Below are positions 1 through 6,489 of a DNA stretch of 6,545 nucleotides, one piece after another (position 1 is the stretch's first letter; each line of letters opens with the position of its first letter). The DNA comes from Verrucomicrobiales bacterium (GTDB lineage: Bacteria; Verrucomicrobiota; Verrucomicrobiia; Verrucomicrobiales; DEV007). The notes under the pieces were generated by a model that was not told the DNA's origin, did no database searches, and saw only the letters and a list, made by a program, of their open reading frames with translations. The stretch lies in contig SLGN01000477.1 in the NCBI GenBank assembly GCA_007123695.1, forward strand, positions 1 through 6,545, written 5' to 3'. Position numbers and translations under genes: made by a program.

Positions 1-133
1 CTCGCTCGCGTCGGAAGTCTGGCGTGCCTTCCTCGTCGCCATGGCCCTCGCCCTGCTGGCCGAAGCCGCCCTCTGCCTGCCGCCCCGGCCCGAGCCGGAG
101 ACCGCATCGAACCCCCTCACCTCCCGCGCCTGA
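1..133 (+). CDS. C-terminus of a BatA-like membrane protein (5' end outside window)
   Basis: The frame beginning at base 2 is open to the TGA at 131-133 and gives 43 residues. They begin with SEVWRAFLVAMALALLAEAA and end in a short Pro/Glu-rich tail. A Trp-Arg pair followed by a Leu/Ala-rich membrane helix and then a short tail is how BatA-type proteins (aerotolerance regulator family, N-terminal double-transmembrane domain) typically finish: the C-terminal helix anchors a periplasmic domain. The downstream VWA/amidotransferase-like gene on the same strand is the usual neighbour of such proteins in MoxR-DUF58-BatA-VWA operons, which supports the call. Only the last helix is visible, so another membrane protein with a C-terminal anchor cannot be excluded. 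Confidence 0.65.
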   Translation, partial: SLASEVWRAFLVAMALALLAEAALCLPPRPEPETASNPLTSRA

Positions 134-181
134 CCCTGTTTGCTCCGCCACCCAACCCTGTTTGCTCGGGCATCCAACCCT
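133..181 (+). repeat. 22-bp imperfect tandem repeat, 2.2 copies
   Basis: Two adjacent 22-bp units (133-154 and 155-176) both begin ACCCTGTTTGCTC and end CCA. They differ at three positions in the second half, and a third partial copy (ACCCT) follows at 177-181. The array starts on the last base of the upstream stop codon and fills most of the gap to the next gene. It shows no clear hairpin. Function unknown; it may be a slippage duplication or a fragment of a dispersed repeat. Confidence 0.75.
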
Positions 182-205
182 CTACGCTCTCCCCTTTTCC
201 CCGCC
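178..205 (+). promoter_or_regulatory. Pyrimidine-rich leader in place of a Shine-Dalgarno site
   Basis: The 28 bases directly before GTG 206 contain only three purines (25 of 28 are C or T) and nothing resembling GGAGG. A similar tract precedes the AAA+ gene start at 5089. Pyrimidine-rich leaders can be bound by ribosomal protein S1, but a role here is inference. The tract helps place the start after it rather than at the TTG at 140, which would translate the repeat. Confidence 0.3.
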
Positions 206-2410
206 GTGACCCCTTCCGACAGCGAGCTGACCTTTGCCTGGACCCCGACGACGGCGGTCTTCGGAATCGCCATTCTCCTCGCCACCGCAGTCTTCTCCTT
301 TCTCATTTGGAAGCGCAGCCGCTTCTCGGCGGCGACGGGCGCTCTCGAGGCCCTGCGCCTGCTCGTCGTCGCGGCCGTGGCGTTGACTCTGAACCAACCC
401 GAGTGGCGCGAGACCTTCCGGCCCGATCGCCGGCCCGTCGTCGCGGTGCTGCGCGACGCGTCGGGCAGCATGCAGACCGCAGACGTGCCCGCCGCCGAGA
501 CCGGCGCTCCGCCGCGCCCGCGCGAGAGCCTCGCCGCGGAAATCGCCGATCCCGAAGTGTGGGAGCCGCTGCGCGACCAGTTCGAAGTCGTCATCGAATC
601 CTTCTCCGCCCCCGACGAAAGCCGGCCCGACAGCGGCACCGACATCGCCGGCGCCCTCTCCGGCATCCTCGACCGCCATCCCCGGCTCGCCGGAGTCGTC
701 CTCGTCTCCGACGGCGACTGGAACGAAGGCGATCCTCCGGCGCGCGCCGCGACGCGCTACCGCATGGCCGAGATCCCGGTCTTCGCCGTCCCCGTCGGCA
801 GCGAGACGCGGCTGCCCGACCTCGCCGTGACCGCCTTCGACGTGCCGACTTTCGGCCTCGTAGGCAAGCCGGTGCGCCTGCCCTTCACCCTCGCCAGCTC
901 CCTGCCGCGCAACCATTCCGCATCCATCGAGGTCAGCACCGGCGAGGGCGAGACGATCTCCGCCGAGCTGCCGCTGCCCGCGATGGGGCGGGTCCAGGAC
1001 ACCCTGCTGTGGACGCCGCGGACCGAGGGCGACTACGAGCTGACCCTGACCCTCGAACCCGCCGAGGAGGAGCGCGACCTCTCCAACAACACCCTTTCCG
1101 CGCCCATCGCGATCCGGCGCGAGCAGCTCAAAGTGCTGCTCGTCGAGTCCTTTCCCCGCTGGGAATACCGCTACCTGCGCAACGCCCTGGAACGGGATCC
1201 CGGGGTGGAAGTCAGCTGCCTGCTCTACCATCCCGACCTCGAAGCCCGCGGCGGCGGCCCCGGCTACCTCGACGGCTTCCCCGACGCCGAGCGGCTCTCC
1301 TCCTTCGACGTGGTCGTGCTCGGCGACGTCGGCGCGGTCGAGGGCCAGCTCTCCACCGAGCAGATCTCGGCGCTGAAACAGCACGTCGCCGCCCAGGCCG
1401 CCGGGCTGGTGCTGATGCCGGGCCTGCGCGGGCACCAGATCTCGCTGCTCGACACCGAGCTCGAGGACCTCTTTCCCGTGCAGCTCGACACCGCCCAGCC
1501 GCGCGGCTGGGGATCGGCCACCCCGGGGCAGTTCGAACTGACCGAACTCGGCGCCCGCAGCCTCCTCACCCGGCTCGAAGACACCGAGAACGCCAACGCC
1601 AACGTGTGGTCCTCGCTCCCGGGCTTCCAATGGTACGCGGGAGTCGTCCGCGCCAAGGCGGGATCCGAAGTCCTCGCGACCCACAGCTCCGAGGCCAACC
1701 GGCACGGGCGCATCCCCCTGATCGCGACGAAGACCTACGGCACCGGGAAGATCCTCTTCATGGGCACCGATGGGGCCTGGCGCTGGCGCAAAGGAGTCGA
1801 GGACAAATACCACTACCGCTTCTGGGGGCAGGTCGCCCGGTGGATGGCCTACCAGCGCAGCATGGCCAGCGACGAGCTGATGCGGCTCTTCTACTCGCCC
1901 GACCGTCCCCGCACCGGCGACACCCTGACACTGAACGCCAACGTCATGAGCGTCGGCGGCGAGCCGCTCCAATCCGCCACCGTCGTCGTCCAGATCGCCG
2001 CGCCCTCGGGACGCATCGAAACGGTGCGGCTCCAACCCGGGGGCGAGGGCCAGTGGGGCCTTTTCTCCGGCACCTTCACCCCCCGAGAAAACGGCGAGCA
2101 CCGGCTGACCATGACCTGCGCGGAAAACGGCGGCACCCTCGAGACCTCGCTGGCCGTGCAGGGCACCGCCCGCGAGCGCATCGGCGATCCGGCCCGGCTC
2201 GACGTGATGGAGGAAGTGGCCAGGCTCACCCGCGGCGAACTCCTCGCCACCGTCGATCCGGCCGTCGTGCGCGAGCGTGTCGCCGGCCTGCCCGAACCCG
2301 ATCCGATCGTGCGCCGCCTGCGGCTCTGGGCCCATCCCGCCTGGGGCGGCACCATCCTCGCCCTGCTCGCCGCCTTCTGGATCGGACGCAAGATGGCGGG
2401 CGCGGTCTGA
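206..2410 (+). CDS. Membrane VWA-domain protein with amidotransferase-like domain
   Basis: The 734-residue product starts at GTG 206; an in-frame TTG at 140 would only add residues encoded by the tandem repeat. Two membrane helices come first (about 15-35 and 47-63). A von Willebrand A domain follows with a complete metal-binding MIDAS set: D84-A-S86-G-S88, T145, and D169 in VSDGDWN. After a beta-rich stretch, an amidotransferase-like fold begins near residue 308 (LKVLLVESFPRWEYRYLRN). The position where class I amidotransferases carry the catalytic Cys reads MPGLRG (404-409), so enzymatic activity is unlikely. A later conserved patch reads GTDGAWRWRKG. One membrane helix (about 713-729) closes the protein, implying that the central domains face the periplasm. 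The family accompanies MoxR AAA+ ATPases and BatA/DUF58 proteins, with a proposed role in protein-complex assembly or envelope stress. The partial BatA-like gene just upstream, 72 bases away, is probably in the same operon. Domain calls are firm; the cellular role is uncertain. Confidence 0.9.
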   Translation: MTPSDSELTFAWTPTTAVFGIAILLATAVFSFLIWKRSRFSAATGALEALRLLVVAAVALTLNQPEWRETFRPDRRPVVAVLRDASGSMQTADVPAAETGAPPRPRESLAAEIADPEVWEPLRDQFEVVIESFSAPDESRPDSGTDIAGALSGILDRHPRLAGVVLVSDGDWNEGDPPARAATRYRMAEIPVFAVPVGSETRLPDLAVTAFDVPTFGLVGKPVRLPFTLASSLPRNHSASIEVSTGEGETISAELPLPAMGRVQDTLLWTPRTEGDYELTLTLEPAEEERDLSNNTLSAPIAIRREQLKVLLVESFPRWEYRYLRNALERDPGVEVSCLLYHPDLEARGGGPGYLDGFPDAERLSSFDVVVLGDVGAVEGQLSTEQISALKQHVAAQAAGLVLMPGLRGHQISLLDTELEDLFPVQLDTAQPRGWGSATPGQFELTELGARSLLTRLEDTENANANVWSSLPGFQWYAGVVRAKAGSEVLATHSSEANRHGRIPLIATKTYGTGKILFMGTDGAWRWRKGVEDKYHYRFWGQVARWMAYQRSMASDELMRLFYSPDRPRTGDTLTLNANVMSVGGEPLQSATVVVQIAAPSGRIETVRLQPGGEGQWGLFSGTFTPRENGEHRLTMTCAENGGTLETSLAVQGTARERIGDPARLDVMEEVARLTRGELLATVDPAVVRERVAGLPEPDPIVRRLRLWAHPAWGGTILALLAAFWIGRKMAGAV

Positions 2411-2432
2411 CCTGCGACGGGAAAGAAGCCGC

Positions 2433-4484
2433 CTACCGCCCCCCTTCCCAAGGCCGCCATTCCGCCGCGCTGCCGACGACGCGCACGCGCCCGGCCGCGC
2501 CGACCCGTTCGTAAAGCTCGCGGGTCCATTCGTAGGCGGGCGGCACCTTGCCGACGAAGGTGATCGGCCGCGGGTAGGCGAGGGCGAGGTTGTGGGGCAA
2601 GTCGCCGACCCGCAGCACGCCGAGGAATTCCGGGGTCTCGGGATCCTCGTGGCTCTCGGGTGGGTCGGCGAGGATGATCTCGGCGATCTCGGGGTCGAGC
2701 AGAGCGGCGTAGACGGCGAGCGGGGCGGTGGGCCCCCGACCGTAGACCGCGACCGGTCCGACGCCGCCGGCGGACGCGCGCATCAGGGCGATGCCGGCGA
2801 GGAGATCGGCGGTCTGGCGCTCGGGCAGGGTCTGGCCGAGCAACGGGTAGCTGCGGCGCAAGGTCCAGAGATAGCCCGGCCCCACCGAGGTGGCCCCGGT
2901 GTGGCGCACCTCGACGCCCGCCTTGAGAAAGGGCGCCGCGATGCCGGGGCGGGAGGGGCCGCCGCCGGCGAAGGTGCGGTTCGCGTCGGGCTGCATGGCG
3001 TAGGCGACGGTCGCCACCCCGGCGGGCGCTTCGGCGTGGCGAGCGGTCTTCACCCGCAGGGTGAGCCCGTCGGCGGTGGCGAAGGCGTGGGTGGCGAAGG
3101 CGGCGCCGCTGCGGTCGCCGCCGTCCTGCCGGATCTCGCGCGCCCGGGGCGGGTCCTCCGACCGGGTCTGCCTCAGGGTGGTCTCGCGGAGCCGCTCCAG
3201 GGCCCGCGCCTGGTGCTCGAGCCACTCGCTCTCGTTGGCGACCTCGGGCAAGGGGTCGCGCTGGACGAGCAGGGTGTCGATCTCGCGCATGCGGTCGTTT
3301 TCCGGCAACTGCCCGCCGAAGACGAGCAAGTTTTCCTCGGGCTCGACGTGGTCGGTGACGTCGCTCTCCACCGGGGCGGGATCGTCCTTGAGGTGGGCGT
3401 TGAACCAGGTGAAGATCGATTGCCGCAGCTTCGGGGTGTAGCCGTGGGGGGCGAGGTCTTCGACGAGTTCGAAGCTTTCCGGCACGCCGAGCGCGGCATA
3501 CTGGTGGCGGATGCGGTGGGCGACGTCGCGGTAGCCGGTGGGCCGCCAGAGCAGGTCCTCGCTGCCCGAGGCGATCAAAAGCGCCCGTGGGGCGATCAGG
3601 GCGCCAAGGTCGGGCCAGCACCAGCGCCGGTAGTTGATCCAGAAGGCGCAGTCGCAATGCCCGTCGGTGGATCGGTCGACGACGACGTCCTCGATGCTGC
3701 CGCTCTGGCAGACCGGGGCCACGACCTTGACCCGCTCGTCGGCGGCGCCGAGGCACCACGAGACGACCCCGCCGCCGCTGAGGCCGGTCACGCCCATGCG
3801 GTCGCCATCGACGTCGGGCCGGCTCTCGAGGTAGTCGAGCGCGCGCATCGCGTTCCAGACCTCGGTGCCGAGCGGAGTGTAGCCGCGGCTGGGCCAGTCC
3901 CAGCGCCCCTCGCGGTAGGTGCCGTGGTGGAGCCCCTGGCATTCGCCGAGCTGGATGGGGTCGAGGACGAGGGCGACGTAGCCGTTCTGGCCGAACCATC
4001 GGGGATTCGCCTGGTAGGGATCGTTGACCTTGCCCTTGGTGTGGCCGCAGAGATAGAGCACCGCAGGCAGCGGCCCCTCGATCTCGGCGGGGCGGTAGAG
4101 GTTGCCGGCGACGTAGGCCCCGGGCACGCTTTGGAAATGGACCTTCTCCACGACGTAGTCGCCGCGCTCCAGCGTCCCCGTCACGGTGGCCTCCAGCGGG
4201 GTGCGCTCGGGCAGGGGAGAGAGACCCAGCATCTCCAGCCATTGCCCGCGGCGCTCCTCGAGGGTGCCTTCCCACTGGGCCGGAGTCATCGGCGCGGCGA
4301 GCGAGGCGCGCGAGACCTGGCGGACCTCCTCGGAAATGCTCTCGTAGATCCCGCCCCCGGCGGCGAGCACGACGACGGCCCCGCCGGCCAGCAGGCTCGC
4401 GGCGAGGGGGGCGCGGGGGATTCGACGCAAGCGCCGGAGGCGCGGGGCGGCAGGAGACGTTCCGGATCGCGGCAGAGGAGTCAT
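2433..4484 (-). CDS. Exported two-domain alpha/beta hydrolase, acetylxylan-esterase-like
   Basis: The 683-residue product starts at the ATG read from 4484. An open frame extends to 4862, but its extra 126 residues are Arg/Ser-rich and look non-coding. The N-terminus has arginines (15-24) followed by a hydrophobic segment (about 25-45), a signal peptide or membrane anchor without a lipobox Cys. The first catalytic domain (about 100-365) contains a nucleophile elbow GLSGGG with S236, a probable acid D310 (or E309) in SGSEDLLW, and H347 in PHGY, forming a plausible triad. A motif HCDC (276-279), remembered from planctomycetal and verrucomicrobial esterase-like hydrolases, lies between. The second domain (about 440-683) resembles another alpha/beta hydrolase, but its elbow reads GRGPTA (582-587) with no serine, so it is probably non-catalytic. 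The likely substrate is an ester of a polysaccharide or small molecule at the cell surface; this is inferred from the family only. The gene converges on the VWA gene and starts in an ATGA overlap with a short frame. Its leader has no clear ribosome binding site. Confidence 0.85.
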   Translation of the reverse strand: MTPLPRSGTSPAAPRLRRLRRIPRAPLAASLLAGGAVVVLAAGGGIYESISEEVRQVSRASLAAPMTPAQWEGTLEERRGQWLEMLGLSPLPERTPLEATVTGTLERGDYVVEKVHFQSVPGAYVAGNLYRPAEIEGPLPAVLYLCGHTKGKVNDPYQANPRWFGQNGYVALVLDPIQLGECQGLHHGTYREGRWDWPSRGYTPLGTEVWNAMRALDYLESRPDVDGDRMGVTGLSGGGVVSWCLGAADERVKVVAPVCQSGSIEDVVVDRSTDGHCDCAFWINYRRWCWPDLGALIAPRALLIASGSEDLLWRPTGYRDVAHRIRHQYAALGVPESFELVEDLAPHGYTPKLRQSIFTWFNAHLKDDPAPVESDVTDHVEPEENLLVFGGQLPENDRMREIDTLLVQRDPLPEVANESEWLEHQARALERLRETTLRQTRSEDPPRAREIRQDGGDRSGAAFATHAFATADGLTLRVKTARHAEAPAGVATVAYAMQPDANRTFAGGGPSRPGIAAPFLKAGVEVRHTGATSVGPGYLWTLRRSYPLLGQTLPERQTADLLAGIALMRASAGGVGPVAVYGRGPTAPLAVYAALLDPEIAEIILADPPESHEDPETPEFLGVLRVGDLPHNLALAYPRPITFVGKVPPAYEWTRELYERVGAAGRVRVVGSAAEWRPWEGGR

Positions 4485-4624
4485 CCCGGCATCATCGGGG
4501 AAAGGCGGTCGGTCTGGCAATAGGAAAGCCCACGCTCTTGCGCCATCGCGCAGACATGGAAGCCGCCCGGCTCGATCTTCTTCGCAAAGGCGACCCACTC
4601 GCAACGGAGCCCCCCGGTGAGCAT
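4481..4624 (-). other. Short reading frame overlapping the hydrolase start (ATGA)
   Basis: An ATG read from 4624 opens 47 codons ending at TGA 4483-4481, so the stop shares bases with the hydrolase ATG at 4484-4482. The product (LRCEWVAFAKKIEPGG, then HVCAMAQERGLSYCQTDR) has a composition more like a real protein than the two other minus-strand frames here. The same frame stays open upstream through the transposase-like remnant. It may be the tail of a gene whose front was lost, or a small gene coupled to the hydrolase. I do not recognise the family, and no ribosome binding site is seen. Confidence 0.25.
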
Positions 4625-4837
4625 CGCCGCACCGAGTCGATGACCGGGTTGAACACCGCGAAGAAGACCGAGCAGAAGTAGTCCTCCTCGGAGAAAAGTC
4701 GCTCCTTGGCCGCCCTGGGGACGGAGCTGCGGCGGGGCTGGGTCGATCTTTCCGAGAGCGGCGTAGAACTCGCCGAGAAGTGATCGGTTCTTCAGATCCT
4801 CGACGGAAGAACCCGCAACGCCGGTGGTTTTTTCGGA
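4624..4837 (-). pseudogene. Frameshifted remnant resembling a transposase N-terminus
   Basis: Read on the minus strand, one frame gives SSVEDLKNRSLLGEFYAALG, then KIDPAPPQLRPQ. After a +1 shift near 4718 (an apparent extra G in CAGGGCGG) the text continues as AAKERLFSEEDYFCSVFFAV, then FNPVIDSVRR. The joined text resembles the N-terminal region of DDE transposases common in PVC genomes, in which a conserved LFSxEDYF...FNPVIxSxR stretch precedes the catalytic core. This rests on memory and is not verified by a search. The similarity stops near 4624 with no catalytic domain, so the element is truncated as well as frameshifted. No ATG starts the first frame and no terminal inverted repeats were found. 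It is most likely a dead insertion-sequence fragment between the hydrolase gene and the TPR-AAA+ gene. Confidence 0.42.
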
Positions 4838-5056
4838 CGCAAGGCAAGAAAGAGCCCGCCAAAGGACGTAAAAGCGGCTAAATCGTCACAATGCCGATTC
4901 CTGCGCCAGCAGCGGGACCGCACCTGGAAACAAGAATTTAAGACAAGACACATCCCCAGGCAGAAATCATGCCGAAGACGATTGCCATGGCGCCCTGCCG
5001 ACGCGGTGAAAAAAATTGGCACCTCCAAGGGACTTGCTTCCCGCCGCCGATGCGCG
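4838..5056. other. Intergenic stretch of lower G+C
   Basis: This stretch carries no credible coding sequence on either strand. It holds the lowest G+C of the window: the 60 bases 4921-4980 are about 47% G+C by count. The promoter of the TPR-AAA+ gene should lie here, and the outer end of the transposase-like element may too. I could not pair a convincing -35 box with a -10 box at normal spacing. TTGCCA (4982-4987) and TTGGCA (5016-5021) are -35-like but lack a partner. Confidence 0.4.
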
Positions 5057-5088
5057 TTTCTTTCCACTCCTCCCCTCTCTTCCGATCC
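5057..5088 (+). promoter_or_regulatory. Pyrimidine-rich leader before the AAA+ gene start
   Basis: Of the 32 bases directly upstream of ATG 5089, 29 are C or T. There is no purine-rich Shine-Dalgarno sequence. The tract matches in kind the one before the VWA gene. It favours 5089 as the start over the in-frame ATGs at 4969, 4987 and 5050, whose translation would read through the tract. A role in S1-dependent initiation is inference. Confidence 0.3.
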
Positions 5089-6489
5089 ATGGCAGACATC
5101 GATTCACTCAAGCAGGCGCTCGCCTTTTCTCCCGGGAACGTGCCCCTGCTGCTCATGCTCGGCGAGGCCTACCTCGAGCAATTCAGCTTCGGCGAGGCGA
5201 GGGAAAGCTACGAATCGGCCCTGAGCGTCGATCCCGCCAACCCCCAGGCCCGCGTCCAGCTCGCCCGCATTCTCGACCTCGAAGGGCGCGGGTCCGAGGC
5301 CATCCTGCGCGTCGAGCAGGTCTGCGCCGACCATCCCGGATACGCGCCCGCCTGGATCCTGATGGCCGCCTTCTCCCTGAACGAAGGCCGCGCCTCCGAA
5401 GCGCGCGAGCACTACGAGCGGGCCGTCGCCATCGATCCGGCGGCAAAGAACGAGGAACTGCTGCGGCGCATCCGCCAGGGCGGCGGCACCCGGCGCGCCG
5501 AGGGCGGGCGCGAGCCGACCCCGCAGCGCGGTTCCGACCACCGCGCCGCAGCCTACCAGGACGCCGGCTTCGAGGAAGAGGATTTCGAAGAGGATTTCGA
5601 CGACTCCGACCTCGAGATCGAGTTCGAGCAGCGCCCCGGCATCGACTTCGACCGGGTCGGCGGCATGGAGTCGGTGAAGGAGGACATCCGCATGAAAATT
5701 CTCTATCCGATGGAGAACCGGGAACTCTTCGAGGCCTACGGGAAAAAGGCGGGAGGCGGTGTGCTGCTCTACGGCCCGCCCGGATGCGGCAAGACCCTCA
5801 TCAGCCGCGCCACCGCCGGCGAGATCAACGCGAAGTTCCTCAGCGTCGGGCTCCACCAGATCCTCGACATGTGGATCGGGAAGTCCGAGGAGAAGCTCCA
5901 CGAGATCTTCGAGTTCGCCCGCCGCAACGCGCCCGCCGTGCTCTTCTTCGACGAGGTCGACGCCCTCGCCGCCGACCGCAAGGACCTGCGCACCTCGGCG
6001 GGGCGCACCCTGATCAACCAGTTCCTCGCCGAGCTCGACAGCGAGGCCTCGGGCAACGACGGCGTCCTTGTGCTCGGGGCGACCAATGCGCCCTGGCACC
6101 TCGACTCCGCCTTTCTGCGGCCGGGGCGCTTCGACCGCCTCGTCTTCGTGCCTCCGCCCGACGAGTCGGCCCGCGAAGAGATCATCCGCCTAATGGCCGA
6201 AGGGAAGCCGATCGCCGGCCTCGATCCGGCCGCCCTCGCGAGGAAGGTCAAGGACTTCTCCGGCGCCGACCTCAAGGCCGTCTTCGACCACGCCGTCGAG
6301 AACGCCCTCGCCGAAGCGATGCGCAGCGGCCGCATCGTGCCGCTGACGCAGCGCGATCTGCTGAAGTCCGCCAAGACCGTGAAGCCGAGCACGCGGAAAT
6401 GGTTCGAGAGCGCGCGCAACTACGCCCTCTACGCCAACCAGAGCGGCTTCTACGACGACGTCCTCCACTACCTAGGGATCCAGAAGTGA
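5089..6489 (+). CDS. TPR-AAA+ ATPase fusion (Cdc48/katanin-type module)
   Basis: The 466-residue product starts at ATG 5089 (MADIDSLKQAL), where TPR-like sequence begins. Three TPR units (about 17-50, 51-84, 85-118) should bind partner proteins. A basic, low-complexity linker is followed by a strongly acidic stretch (161-180) and the AAA+ module. Visible motifs are VGG (190-192), Walker A GPPGCGKT (229-236, K235), pore loop 1 W262-I263-G264, Walker B FFDE (286-289), sensor 1 N333, and arginine fingers R344 and R347 in RPGRFDR. The helical lid contains FSGADLKAVFDHAVENALAE. A C-terminal tail with W438 and ending DDVLHYLGIQK resembles the closing helix of related ATPases. Every residue needed for ATP hydrolysis and hexameric threading is present, so an ATP-driven protein remodelling or unfolding role is likely. 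There is no membrane segment or protease domain, so it should be cytoplasmic and not FtsH. It is translationally coupled to the next gene. The substrate is unknown. Confidence 0.9.
   Translation: MADIDSLKQALAFSPGNVPLLLMLGEAYLEQFSFGEARESYESALSVDPANPQARVQLARILDLEGRGSEAILRVEQVCADHPGYAPAWILMAAFSLNEGRASEAREHYERAVAIDPAAKNEELLRRIRQGGGTRRAEGGREPTPQRGSDHRAAAYQDAGFEEEDFEEDFDDSDLEIEFEQRPGIDFDRVGGMESVKEDIRMKILYPMENRELFEAYGKKAGGGVLLYGPPGCGKTLISRATAGEINAKFLSVGLHQILDMWIGKSEEKLHEIFEFARRNAPAVLFFDEVDALAADRKDLRTSAGRTLINQFLAELDSEASGNDGVLVLGATNAPWHLDSAFLRPGRFDRLVFVPPPDESAREEIIRLMAEGKPIAGLDPAALARKVKDFSGADLKAVFDHAVENALAEAMRSGRIVPLTQRDLLKSAKTVKPSTRKWFESARNYALYANQSGFYDDVLHYLGIQK
5575..5598 (+). repeat. Perfect 12-bp in-frame tandem duplication in the acidic linker
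   Basis: GAAGAGGATTTC occurs twice in direct succession (5575-5586 and 5587-5598) and encodes EEDF-EEDF (residues 163-170). A further Asp-rich stretch follows. Identical codons in both copies suggest a recent duplication or slippage within the flexible linker between the TPR and AAA+ parts. Confidence 0.85.

Noticed and set aside
140..205. Upstream TTG start adding 22 residues to the VWA protein
   Set aside because: The extension is encoded mainly by the tandem repeat and pyrimidine tract, has no ribosome binding site, and is not needed for the first membrane helix. GTG 206 fits better.
182..2514. Long open frames overlapping the VWA gene (minus 182-2335, plus 307-2514)
   Set aside because: They are products of high G+C. 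Their translations are Arg/Pro/Ala/Gly-rich without domain motifs, while the 206-2410 frame shows membrane helices, a full MIDAS set and family motifs.
1891..4523. Long open frames overlapping the hydrolase gene (plus 2277-4523, minus 1891-4275)
   Set aside because: They are low-complexity shadows of the hydrolase frame, which alone carries GLSGGG, HCDC and the triad. The shadows would also overrun the VWA gene end.
4485..4862. N-terminal extension of the hydrolase to 4862
   Set aside because: The extra 126 residues are Arg/Ser-rich and would place a membrane helix or signal deep inside the protein. Other frames in the same bases look more protein-like.
4881..4899. Small inverted repeat AATCG ... 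CGATT with a 9-base loop
   Set aside because: Only five pairs, no T-run, and no second copy that would make it an insertion-sequence end or terminator.
4982..5044. Possible sigma-70 promoter using TTGCCA or TTGGCA
   Set aside because: No acceptable -10 hexamer lies at 16-18 bases from either; the A-rich run at 5009-5015 is at the wrong distance.
4969..5088. 40-residue upstream extension of the AAA+ protein from ATG 4969
   Set aside because: The added residues show no TPR pattern and read through the lower-G+C spacer and the pyrimidine tract. TPR-like sequence begins only at 5089.
5104..6099. 331-residue minus-strand frame inside the AAA+ gene
   Set aside because: It is antisense to a gene with all AAA+ motifs, is repetitive in Leu/Glu/Gly/Val, and has no recognisable domain.
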